Source: Bryobacterales bacterium (GTDB taxonomy: Bacteria > Acidobacteriota > Terriglobia > Bryobacterales > Bryobacteraceae). From it: DNA of 6,439 bases. A model generated the notes under the pieces. The model did not search any database and was not told where the DNA came from. It saw only the letters and a program-made list of their open reading frames with translations. The DNA lies in contig SHUN01000171.1 in NCBI GenBank assembly GCA_009697495.1, positions 1 through 6,439 of the forward strand, read 5' to 3'. Shown one piece after another: positions 1 to 6,417 of the stretch. The position numbers were made by a program, and so were the translations under genes. Position 1 is the stretch's first letter. Every line of letters starts with the position of its first letter.

Positions 1-447
1 GTTTACCACGGCTTCGACAAAGTCTTGCAAAACGTGGATTACCTGATCACGAGTTCCGAGTTCCCGGTTCGCTGGACCGGCGAGGGCGATCCTTTCCGCG
101 CTCTCATCCTGATTCAGGAAGAGTACGGGATGAAAGTGGCCGCGATGACGCTCGGCTCATACGGCTCCATTGCCCGTATGGACGGGAAGTTTTATTACTC
201 GCCCGCATTCGTCGTCAACTGCGTCGACACCACTGGCGCGGGCGATGTTTTCCATGGCGCCTATTGCTACGGCGTCCTGCAGGGTTTGAGCATCAAGGAC
301 ACGTTGGATCTTTCCAACGCCATGGCCGCATTGAACTGCACCGCGATCGGCGCCCGCGGCGGTATTCAGGACCTTGCGGCGGCAAAAGCGCTGATGGCAC
401 GGGCCGAACGCCGTACGAACCGCGACTTCGAACAACGCGCGCTATGA
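1..447 (+). CDS. PfkB/ribokinase-family carbohydrate kinase, C-terminal part (5' end outside window)
   Basis: The frame is open from base 1 to TGA at 445-447, giving 148 residues with no start in the window. It carries the PfkB family C-terminal signature DTTGAGDVFHGAY. The GAGD Asp encoded at 244-246 is the family's catalytic base, and the surrounding glycines form the anion hole for ATP gamma-phosphate transfer. Upstream of it, VAAMTLGSYGS and the strand leading to FYYSPAF match the usual order of the nucleotide-binding half. After it come the N-rich helix LSNAMAALNCTAIGARGGI and a charged tail, as in ribokinases. The enzyme should phosphorylate a sugar or nucleoside in the cytosol. The sugar specificity lies in the missing N-terminal half, so the substrate cannot be named. 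A TTG at 25 is an internal Leu codon, not a start. The stop overlaps the ATG of the rhomboid gene. Confidence 0.93.
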   Translation, partial: VYHGFDKVLQNVDYLITSSEFPVRWTGEGDPFRALILIQEEYGMKVAAMTLGSYGSIARMDGKFYYSPAFVVNCVDTTGAGDVFHGAYCYGVLQGLSIKDTLDLSNAMAALNCTAIGARGGIQDLAAAKALMARAERRTNRDFEQRAL

Positions 448-1112
448 TCCCCCTACGCGACACACAGCCGAGCTACACTTTCCCCTTCGTGACGGTGGCG
501 ATAATCGCCCTGAACGTGCTCGCATTTCTGTATGAGTTCACCATGGACCCATACGAGTTCAACTTCTTCATCGCGCACCATGGCGTCATTCCGGCGCGAC
601 TCCAGTGGGTGGATGTCCTGACGAGTATTTTTCTCCATGGCGGGTGGCTGCATTTGATCGGGAACATGTGGTTCCTCTGGATCTACGGGGATAACGTCGA
701 GGACATTCTGGGCCATGCGCAATACCTGGCGTTCTACCTGTTGTGCGGGTTGGCGGCGACGATGGTGCATGTCGTGTTTAACGCCGATTCGAGCGCGCCG
801 ACGATTGGCGCCAGCGGCGCGATTGTCGGCGTAATGGGCGCCTACGTCGTGAAGTTCCCGCATTCGAAGATCACGACGCTGGTGCTAGTGGTCGTTTTCA
901 TCACGACAATGGAGATTCCGGCCTACCTGATCCTGCTCTATTGGTTCGTCATTCAGTTCTTCAGCGGCGTGGGCTCGATGGGCCATTCGCACCTTTCGCA
1001 GGGCGGCGTAGCCTGGTTCGCCCACATAGGCGGGTTCCTCGCCGGGGTGGCGCTGATCCTGGTGATGCGCACGCAGGAGCGCTTCAGCCACCGGCCCGAC
1101 ATGCGATGGTGA
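444..1112 (+). CDS. Rhomboid family intramembrane serine protease
   Basis: The product is a 222-residue polytopic membrane protein. Family hallmarks are all present: H70 and N74 in HLIGNM (the H-x3-N oxyanion helix), catalytic Ser124 in GASG, and catalytic His194 in AHIGGFLAG. The Ser/His dyad should cleave transmembrane substrates within the bilayer. About six hydrophobic helices are visible (near 13-32, 58-80, 92-112, 119-136, 143-174 and 188-208). The length fits the small bacterial class without extra domains. I chose ATG 444 because it overlaps the kinase stop as ATGA and starts exactly at the conserved pre-TM1 segment. The frame extends upstream to 264, but that part is antisense-like Arg-rich shadow inside the kinase gene. 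There is no clear Shine-Dalgarno, which suits translational coupling to the kinase. The substrate is unknown. Confidence 0.95.
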   Translation: MIPLRDTQPSYTFPFVTVAIIALNVLAFLYEFTMDPYEFNFFIAHHGVIPARLQWVDVLTSIFLHGGWLHLIGNMWFLWIYGDNVEDILGHAQYLAFYLLCGLAATMVHVVFNADSSAPTIGASGAIVGVMGAYVVKFPHSKITTLVLVVVFITTMEIPAYLILLYWFVIQFFSGVGSMGHSHLSQGGVAWFAHIGGFLAGVALILVMRTQERFSHRPDMRW

Positions 1113-1336
1113 CGGTTCGATTCTACACGCGGCGCGGGTGCCATTTGTGCGAGATTGCCGAAGCTGTACTGCGCACGGAGCAGGCGCGAACACCGTTCAT
1201 TCTAGCTGTTTTTGATATCGACACGGATCCGGAACTGGCGGATTTATATGGTCTTCTGGTGCCCGTGACAGTCTTGCCGGGTGGCTACGAATTGCATTAC
1301 AGAGTCGACCTAGATCGTTTGCGGACAATGCTTTAG
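1106..1336 (+). CDS. Glutaredoxin-like (DUF836-type) thiol-disulfide protein
   Basis: This small 76-residue protein has a thioredoxin-fold pattern. Strand VTVRFYTRRG is followed by the redox motif C12-H-L-C15 and a helix, then strand FILAVFDIDTDPEL, and then LYGLLVPVTVL, where V52-P53 is the expected cis-proline position. The end of the protein (ELHYRVDLDRLRTML) matches the closing strand and helix of DUF836 glutaredoxin-like proteins. It probably reduces disulfides or acts as a small cytosolic thiol-redox carrier; the partner is unknown. ATG 1106 overlaps the rhomboid stop (ATGGTGA, 7 nt), and GTG 1109 is the next possible start. The frame upstream to 941 is a shadow of the rhomboid gene. 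The TAG stop at 1334-1336 lies at the edge of the palindrome that follows. Confidence 0.88.
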   Translation: MVTVRFYTRRGCHLCEIAEAVLRTEQARTPFILAVFDIDTDPELADLYGLLVPVTVLPGGYELHYRVDLDRLRTML

Positions 1337-1377
1337 CCTGTGGAAAAGTGGTGCCAGGCACCACTTTTCCACAGGCT
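1335..1377. repeat. Perfect 43-bp palindrome (21-bp arms, 1-nt centre) between convergent genes
   Basis: Bases 1335-1355 are the exact reverse complement of 1357-1377, with A1356 at the centre. The core reads GGTGCC-A-GGCACC, and the outer part holds TGTGGAAAA mirrored as TTTTCCACA. Each strand can form a hairpin of about 20 bp with a minimal loop. The left arm includes the last two bases of the TAG stop of the glutaredoxin-like gene. The right arm ends 16 nt before the DUF1501 stop codon. Neither exit of the hairpin has a T-tract, so it is not a canonical intrinsic terminator, although it could still stall or protect both converging transcripts. The near-perfect symmetry suggests a REP-like dispersed element; this is inferred, since only one copy is in the window. 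Confidence 0.93.
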
Positions 1378-1393
1378 TGCCGATACTCGATGC

Positions 1394-2776
1394 CTAAACC
1401 AGCATCTTCTGAACCACATTCCCCTGCACATCCGTCAGCCGGTAATCACGCCCCTGGAACCGGAAGGTCAGCTTCAAGTGATCGAAGCCGAGTAAGTGCA
1501 GGCACGTGGCATGTAAGTCATGCACATGCACTTTGTCCTTCGTAACATTGAAGCCTAATTCGTCCGACTCGCCCAACACAGTGCCGGGCTTCACCCCGCC
1601 GCCGGCCAGCCACATCGTAAACGCATTCGGATGATGGTCGCGTCCGTCACTGCCGCCTTGCACCATCGGCGTCCGGCCGAATTCCCCGCCCCAGATGACC
1701 AAAGTGTCATCCAGCAGCCCGCGCTGCTTCAAATCCTTTACGAGCGCGGCGGCGGCCTGATCGGTGTCTTTGCAGTTTTTCTTCAACCCGCTTATCAGCG
1801 CGCCATGCTGATCCCAGGCCTCATGATACAACTGCACAAACCGCACGCCGCGTTCCACCAATCGCCGCGCCAGCAAACAGTTATAGGCGAAGCTGGGCTT
1901 CCCCGGCTCCACGCCGTACATGTCCAGCGTGGCCTTCGACTCCTTGGAGAGGTCCATCAATTCCGGCGCCGATGTCTGCATCCGGTGCGCCATTTCGAAT
2001 GAATTGATCCGCGTCGCAATCTCCGGATCGCCTGTCACTTGCAGCCGTTCGCGATTCATCGCCTGGATGGCATCGAGCGACTCCCGCTGTGTCTCCGCGT
2101 CCACGCCGCGCGGGTTCGACAGATACAGCACCGGGTCGCCGGAATTGCGCAGTTGTACGCCCTGATACGCCGACGGCAGGAAACCCGAGCCCCAACACGA
2201 ACTGCCCCCGCTGGGTCCCTTGGCGCCGCTTGAAAACACCACGAATGCCGGGAGGTCTTTCGACTCGCTCCCCAGCCCGTAGACCGACCAGGCGCCCATC
2301 GATGGCCGCCCGAACTGCACGGAGCCGGTGTTCATCATCAACTGCGCGGGAGCGTGGTTAAACGCGTCGCTGACCATGGATTTGACGACGCATATGTCGT
2401 CGACAATACCGGCCGTGTGCGGCAAGAGTTCGGAGACTTCCGTCCCGGCCTGGCCGTATTTGGAGAACTTGAACTTCGGCCCGAGTAACTTGGAATTCGG
2501 ATTAATGAAGGCGGCCCGATACCCTTTTAGTAAGTCGGCGGGCGGCAATGTCCCGTCGAACTTAGCGAGCATCGGCTTGTTATCAAATAGTTCGATGTGG
2601 CTCGGTCCGCCGGCCATGAAGAGATAAATGACGTTCTTCGCTTTGGCCGGGTGATGTGGCTTCTTCGGGGCCATGGGGCCGGTCGCCGCCGCGCCGAGCA
2701 ACGAGGGCAGCGCCAAAGCGCCCATGCCCACGCCGCACTGTTCCATAAACCATCTACGCGCTATGAGATTCGGCAT
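1394..2776 (-). CDS. DUF1501 family protein, Tat-exported, alkaline-phosphatase/sulfatase-like fold
   Basis: The 460-residue protein starts [28 protein letters not shown]. This is a twin-arginine type signal (R7-R8 then W-F-M and a weakly hydrophobic segment) typical of the family. DUF1501 landmarks follow in order: [13 protein letters not shown] (54-65), [13 protein letters not shown] (139-151), [14 protein letters not shown] (311-324), GGEFGRTP (363-370), [21 protein letters not shown] (378-398), [15 protein letters not shown] (419-433) and the closing [12 protein letters not shown] (438-449). The His/Asp-rich motifs resemble metal ligands of the alkaline phosphatase superfamily, but the reaction is not established. 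The length is normal and no key motif is missing. The gene lies 3 nt downstream of the PSCyt1/DUF1549/DUF1553 gene. This pairing is characteristic of Planctomycetes, Verrucomicrobia and Acidobacteria and suggests joint work in the periplasm, possibly on complex polysaccharides (a speculation in the field). Confidence 0.95.
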   Translation of the reverse strand: MPNLIARRWFMEQCGVGMGALALPSLLGAAATGPMAPKKPHHPAKAKNVIYLFMAGGPSHIELFDNKPMLAKFDGTLPPADLLKGYRAAFINPNSKLLGPKFKFSKYGQAGTEVSELLPHTAGIVDDICVVKSMVSDAFNHAPAQLMMNTGSVQFGRPSMGAWSVYGLGSESKDLPAFVVFSSGAKGPSGGSSCWGSGFLPSAYQGVQLRNSGDPVLYLSNPRGVDAETQRESLDAIQAMNRERLQVTGDPEIATRINSFEMAHRMQTSAPELMDLSKESKATLDMYGVEPGKPSFAYNCLLARRLVERGVRFVQLYHEAWDQHGALISGLKKNCKDTDQAAAALVKDLKQRGLLDDTLVIWGGEFGRTPMVQGGSDGRDHHPNAFTMWLAGGGVKPGTVLGESDELGFNVTKDKVHVHDLHATCLHLLGFDHLKLTFRFQGRDYRLTDVQGNVVQKMLV

Positions 2777-2779
2777 ACT

Positions 2780-5700
2780 CTACTCCTTCGTGATCGCCTC
2801 ATCGAGGTTTAATAATACGCGGCTAACAGTGGTCCACGCGGCTAACTGCCCCGGTGTGACGCCGGCTGGCAATGCAGGCGGATGGGTAGGATCGTCCGCC
2901 GCCAATTCCCAGGCATTCGCCGCATTCTTGGAGACTTGCTTGGCCAATAAAGTCAGCAGCATATCCGCCTCTTTGTCCGATGGCAACCGGGAAACGACGC
3001 GGCGGAACGCAAACCGCAAGCGGTCGCGATCAGCCGAACCGCCCTCGCGAACGGTCTTCAGGGCCAGCGCTCGCGCGGACTCTAAAAACAGCGGCTCATT
3101 CAAGGTCGTCAGTGCCTGCAGGGGAGTATTCGACCGGCCGCGGCGCACGCAGCTCATATCGCCATTGGGCGCATCGAAAGCTTGCAGCATCGGATACGGC
3201 ACGCTTCGGAAACGGAACGTATACAATCCGCGGCGGTAACGGTCGGCGCCTTTTGCTTCAAACCAATTCTTGGGACCGTAACTGGTGGGCGGTTGAAACA
3301 GGAACTCCGGCGCGGGCGGAAATACGCTGGGGCCGCCGACTTTCGGATTCAACAGACCGCTGGCGGCCAACGCAATGTCGCGGACGATCTCCGCGTCAAC
3401 GCGTAGACGGGAGCCCCGCGCCAGTAGGCGGTTATACGGATCGCGGGCATACAGGGCCTCGGAGACCTTCGAGGACTGCCGGTACGTGTTGCTCAACACG
3501 ATCGATTTATGGAGCTTCTTCAGGCTCCATTTGTTGTCCATCAGATCGACGGACAGCCAGTCGAAAAGCTCCTTGTGCGACGGCGTCTCCGCCTGCTTGC
3601 CAAGGTCCTCGGATGTGGCGACCAGGCCGGTGCCGAAATACGACTGCCAAACGCGATTCACGATCGACCGCGCCACCGTGGGAGACTGACGGTCCACCAT
3701 CCACTTGGCCAGCGTCAACCGGTTTGCCGGACTGCCCTCCGGCGCCGCGTGAAGAAACGCCGGCGTCCCGGCCTGGACCGCTTTGCCCGGCTTCAGAAAA
3801 TCGCCGCGCAGCAGCAAATGGGTCTCCCGCGTCTCCTCGCGTTCATTCATCACCAACTGCGTTGTCCCCTCCGGGTGCTCTCGCCAAAGCTGTTCAATCT
3901 CGTCATTGGCCTGCCGCCATTCGGGAACCGTCGTGCGCCAAATGGAGAACAGGTTTGCCGCTCTCGGATCCGCCGCGGCGTCCTCGGCATCGGTCACCGC
4001 CAGACGGAATCGGCCGAGGTTGTGGTTCATGTTGTCGTCGCTGTTCCAGCCGCCGTGGCGCTGCGACAGATACACTTCCAACACCGCGCCATCGGGAAAG
4101 TCGACCGGTTCGGCAAACACAAACACCGCCTGACGCGGCTGATTCCGGCGGCCGGGGCCGTTATCGGTGCCCCAGGCGGTATCGTTGTTTCCATCAATGG
4201 CGAACTCGATTGGACCGGTTACCCTTCGCTTGCCGGACTTGTCCCAAAACGCGCCGGCGATCTGAGTCTCCGGCAGATTCATATCCGCCGTCGCCCGGAC
4301 GATCTTCACCTTCGCGAGCTTGGCGTCCTTCACGCCCGCGGGCATTGCGCGCACTTCGAATTCAGTCAACGCCGCCGTGCCCCACAACGACCGCCCCGGC
4401 CCGTTCATCGGCAGATTCGGATCGTTCAACAACTCCAGCCGCACGGCCCGGATGTTTCGCATTTTCGTGCGCAGCGTGAACTGCGGCGTGAATTTGGTCG
4501 GCGCATAACCGCCGGCCAGCACCGAGCCATCGGCCATTTGCGAGTACTTCTGACCACCGGTGGCGATGTCGTCAATGTCGGGCTTCAAGACCTGCCATTG
4601 CTGCTGCTTCGCCTTCACAGCGGCGTCCCAGGCGGCCATTCGTGACTGCCAGTCTGGCATTTTGTTCTGCAGATCCTGTTCGATCTCGCGAATGCGGCCG
4701 AAGATCGCCGCGCGCTTCTGCTGCTCGGCGGCGGTGTAGACGGCGGCGTTCGATTCGTGCGAGTTGTTGAGGAACGCGAACAGCTTGTAATACTCCTCCT
4801 GCGTCAGCGGATCGTACTTGTGGTTGTGGCACTGAGCGCATTGAATCGTAACGCCCAGCATCGATTTGCCGACGGCGTCCATGCGGTCAAACATCGCTTC
4901 CATCCGGAACTGCTCCGGGTCGACGCCGCCTTCCTCGTTCACCATCGAGTTGCGCAAAAACCCGGTGGCCACGCGCTGTTCCTGTGTCGCGTTCGGCAAC
5001 AGATCGCCGGCCAGTTGCTCGATCAGGAACTGGTCGTAGCCCATGTCTTTGTTCAGCGAGTTGATCACCCATTCGCGCCAGAACCACACTTCGCGCGACT
5101 TGTCTTTTTCGTAGCCGTCACTATCTGCGTATCGCGCCGCGTCGAGCCATTGACGCGCCCAGCGCTCGCCGTAGTGCGGCGACGCCAGCAGCCGATCGAC
5201 CTGTTTCTCGTAGGCTCTCGGGCTCTTGTCCGCAACGAAAGCGTCGACCTCCGCTGGCGTCGGCGGCAAGCCAGTAATGTCCAAATGGAGTCGTCGAAGC
5301 AGCGTCGTCCGGTCCGCTTCCGGAGCGGGGGCCAGGCCTTCGGCGTCGAGTTTCGCCAGCACGAACCGGTCAATTGCGCCATTCGCCCAAGCGGTGTTTC
5401 CCACCTTCGGCAGCGGCGCTTTTAACGGCGCCACAAACGCCCAATGTTTCTGGATCCCGGCGTCGATCGTACCAACGGCGTCCGGCCAGTCGGCGCCTTC
5501 ATCGATCCAGCGTTTGATGACAGCGATTTGATCGGCCGACAAGGGCTTGCCGCCCATCGGCATTCTCGCCTGATCCGAAGTCCCGGCCACGCGCTGGTAC
5601 AGATGGCTCTCCGCGGCGTTGCCAGCTTTAAAGGTTCGCGACGCCGGCGCTTTTGCGTCCAAGCGTAGCTGGCCCATCTGGGCTTTCGCTCCATGACAGC

Positions 5701-5839
5701 CTTGGCAACTGGCCACAAGGATCGGCTGAATATCGCGGACAAAATCAACGCGCGGCGGGGCATTCTGGGCGAGGATGCCGACGCCCAGGCCAGCCATCGC
5801 GCCGACGGCCGCAAGGCGGTACAAGCGAGTAAGCAACAT
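2780..5839 (-). CDS. PSCyt1-DUF1549-DUF1553 domain protein (planctomycete-type cytochrome c-like surface protein)
   Basis: The 1019-residue protein begins with a Sec signal (residues 1 to about 24, ending GILA-QN). PSCyt1 follows: C45-Q-G-C48-H49 is a c-type heme motif, with M93 or M95 in RMPMGG as possible sixth ligand, ending IKRWIDEGADWP. DUF1549 (PSCyt2) spans about 150-362, with ITGLPPTPAEVDAF, the tract GERWARQWLDAARYADSDGYEKD, and a second motif C334-A-Q-C337-H338-NHKYDP. A coiled-coil-like stretch (372-418) and a beta-rich insert (about 440-620, GxW-rich, resembling a galactose-binding/discoidin fold) come next. DUF1553 fills about 700-965, with IVNRVWQSYFGTGLV, LSNTYRQSS, RLRVDAEIVRD and RSNTPLQALTTLNEP. 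The tail WTTVSRVLLNLDEAI is also family-typical. It is probably an exported, heme-binding protein acting with the DUF1501 product; its biochemical role is unknown. The size is normal and the domains appear intact. Confidence 0.95.
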   Translation of the reverse strand: MLLTRLYRLAAVGAMAGLGVGILAQNAPPRVDFVRDIQPILVASCQGCHGAKAQMGQLRLDAKAPASRTFKAGNAAESHLYQRVAGTSDQARMPMGGKPLSADQIAVIKRWIDEGADWPDAVGTIDAGIQKHWAFVAPLKAPLPKVGNTAWANGAIDRFVLAKLDAEGLAPAPEADRTTLLRRLHLDITGLPPTPAEVDAFVADKSPRAYEKQVDRLLASPHYGERWARQWLDAARYADSDGYEKDKSREVWFWREWVINSLNKDMGYDQFLIEQLAGDLLPNATQEQRVATGFLRNSMVNEEGGVDPEQFRMEAMFDRMDAVGKSMLGVTIQCAQCHNHKYDPLTQEEYYKLFAFLNNSHESNAAVYTAAEQQKRAAIFGRIREIEQDLQNKMPDWQSRMAAWDAAVKAKQQQWQVLKPDIDDIATGGQKYSQMADGSVLAGGYAPTKFTPQFTLRTKMRNIRAVRLELLNDPNLPMNGPGRSLWGTAALTEFEVRAMPAGVKDAKLAKVKIVRATADMNLPETQIAGAFWDKSGKRRVTGPIEFAIDGNNDTAWGTDNGPGRRNQPRQAVFVFAEPVDFPDGAVLEVYLSQRHGGWNSDDNMNHNLGRFRLAVTDAEDAAADPRAANLFSIWRTTVPEWRQANDEIEQLWREHPEGTTQLVMNEREETRETHLLLRGDFLKPGKAVQAGTPAFLHAAPEGSPANRLTLAKWMVDRQSPTVARSIVNRVWQSYFGTGLVATSEDLGKQAETPSHKELFDWLSVDLMDNKWSLKKLHKSIVLSNTYRQSSKVSEALYARDPYNRLLARGSRLRVDAEIVRDIALAASGLLNPKVGGPSVFPPAPEFLFQPPTSYGPKNWFEAKGADRYRRGLYTFRFRSVPYPMLQAFDAPNGDMSCVRRGRSNTPLQALTTLNEPLFLESARALALKTVREGGSADRDRLRFAFRRVVSRLPSDKEADMLLTLLAKQVSKNAANAWELAADDPTHPPALPAGVTPGQLAAWTTVSRVLLNLDEAITKE
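2783..2788 (-). promoter_or_regulatory. Shine-Dalgarno of the DUF1501 gene, embedded in the upstream gene
   Basis: On the minus strand AAGGAG lies 6 nt before the ATG at 2776. The six bases are also the final Lys (AAG) and Glu (GAG) codons of the large cytochrome-like gene, directly followed by its TAG stop. The position fixes the DUF1501 start and indicates translational coupling of the two genes. Confidence 0.85.
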
Positions 5840-5843
5840 AAAG

Positions 5844-5848
5844 TTCCT
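5844..5848 (-). promoter_or_regulatory. Shine-Dalgarno candidate for the PSCyt1/DUF1549/DUF1553 gene
   Basis: AGGAA on the minus strand lies 4 nt upstream of the ATG at 5839, in the 18-nt gap after the preceding minus-strand gene. The spacing is a little short, but it is the only purine-rich match. It supports the chosen start, which also begins exactly at a signal peptide. Confidence 0.6.
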
Positions 5849-5857
5849 GCCAATATC

Positions 5858-6178
5858 TTATGCCCTTACCGGCCCAAGCGCGAACGCAAACAAGCAAAAC
5901 CACAGGATGGACGCCAACCGCGCGGCTCCCCCGCACCAAACTGCCCGCATCTTGGGCGGCTCCGGCGACGGTGCCGCGCCCGTCAACGCCTCCACCGGGC
6001 GTGGCCAAGACAGCACCGCGGCAATCTCGGCCGCTTCGCGTCGAACTACCGCGTCTTCCAGCCGCGGCACGGATAAGGCCAGCCAGCGTCCGTCCATGCG
6101 TTCGATACCCGCGACCAAGTAAGGGACCTGGGTGGTCTTAAGCCGCATGATCGCGTGCCCGACATACACGCTCCTCAC
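5858..6178 (-). CDS. Hypothetical protein with C-terminal membrane segment; possibly 3' half of a split gene
   Basis: I do not recognise the family. From the GTG at 6178 the frame gives 106 residues. A soluble beta-rich-looking start (SVYVGHAIMRLKTTQVPYLVAGIE, then GRWLALSVPRLEDA) is followed by a helix (VVRREAAEIAAVLSW), a Pro-rich linker (PSPEPP, 70-75) and a hydrophobic segment (about 87-103, LASILWFCLFAFALGPV) that would anchor the C-terminus. Third codon positions are strongly G/C, about three quarters by hand count, which supports real coding. The gene ends 18 nt before the cytochrome-like gene on the same strand, so it is probably in that operon. No Shine-Dalgarno precedes the GTG. The frame stays open and protein-like upstream (PDLIRFDQ) without another start codon, suggesting the true N-terminus lies in another frame. 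Confidence 0.55.
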   Translation of the reverse strand: MRSVYVGHAIMRLKTTQVPYLVAGIERMDGRWLALSVPRLEDAVVRREAAEIAAVLSWPRPVEALTGAAPSPEPPKMRAVWCGGAARLASILWFCLFAFALGPVRA

Positions 6179-6192
6179 TTGGTCGAATCGGA

Positions 6193-6417
6193 TTAAATCC
6201 GGCTCCGGCGCGACGCATAGGCGGCGAGGCCGAGAATCGGGACCATCGCAAGCGTCCGATTGCCGCCCGGTTTGAGGTTTCGCTGGACCTCTTGGGCGGC
6301 CGCAATCGCAATCCCAAGTACGAGCCAGAGCAGCACGGGTCGGCGCGAACGGAAGTATTCTGTCAGATTCGCTACAATCAGGGTGCCATGAACGAAGAAG
6401 TCAAAGAAGCCGCCCAC
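6193..6417 (-). CDS. Small membrane protein frame; possibly 5' half of a split gene
   Basis: The family is not recognised. The longest reading is 74 residues from a GTG at 6417 to TAA at 6195-6193. It shows a hydrophobic segment VLLWLVLGIAIAAA (28-41), a polar loop QEVQRNLKPGGNRT, a second hydrophobic stretch LAMVPILGLAAYA (56-68) and a basic end RRSRI, so it looks like a two-helix hairpin with cytoplasmic positive charges. The start is uncertain: the first 10 residues are antisense to the start of the plus-strand gene at 6388, and no Shine-Dalgarno supports the GTG. An internal GTG (residue 28) would leave a 47-residue protein. The stop falls 14 nt before the GTG of the next minus-strand frame, in a different frame. 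It may be a complete small gene or the N-terminal part of a disrupted one. Confidence 0.4.
   Translation of the reverse strand: MGGFFDFFVHGTLIVANLTEYFRSRRPVLLWLVLGIAIAAAQEVQRNLKPGGNRTLAMVPILGLAAYASRRSRI
6373..6378 (+). promoter_or_regulatory. Possible -10 element (TACAAT) for the gene starting at 6388
   Basis: TACAAT matches the sigma-70 -10 consensus TATAAT at five of six bases and ends 9 nt before the ATG. Transcription would begin about at the start codon, giving a leaderless or 1-5 nt leader mRNA. I see no convincing -35 box 15-19 nt upstream, so the call is tentative. Confidence 0.35.

Noticed and set aside
264..443. 60-codon N-terminal extension of the rhomboid frame
   Set aside because: It lies inside the kinase gene in another frame and is Arg/Gly-rich. 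The conserved rhomboid sequence begins right after ATG 444, which overlaps the kinase stop.
453..863. Minus-strand frame of 136 codons over the rhomboid gene
   Set aside because: It is Arg/His/Gln-rich low-complexity translation opposite a gene with both catalytic residues intact.
1335..1377. Canonical rho-independent bidirectional terminator
   Set aside because: The stem is very strong, but neither side is followed by a T-tract. The only T and A runs are inside the stem, and the stem overlaps a stop codon. It is reported as a palindromic repeat instead.
2980..4479. Long plus-strand open frame of 499 codons opposite the cytochrome-like gene
   Set aside because: The translation is Arg/Pro/Ser-rich without any domain pattern. 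It lies antisense to a gene with clear domains in order and is an effect of high GC content suppressing stops.
3509..4645. Plus-strand open frame of 378 codons opposite the same gene
   Set aside because: It is rich in Arg, His, Gln and Leu with no recognisable motif, and it fully overlaps the well-supported minus-strand gene.
4757..5425. Plus-strand open frame of 222 codons with Val/Arg/Leu-rich translation
   Set aside because: It is antisense to the DUF1549 part, including the CAQCH motif region. No Shine-Dalgarno, promoter or family pattern supports it.
5693..6141. Several plus-strand frames across 5693-6141
   Set aside because: Their translations are Arg/Pro/Ala-rich and lack structure, while the minus-strand frame there shows a clear membrane segment and G/C-biased third positions.
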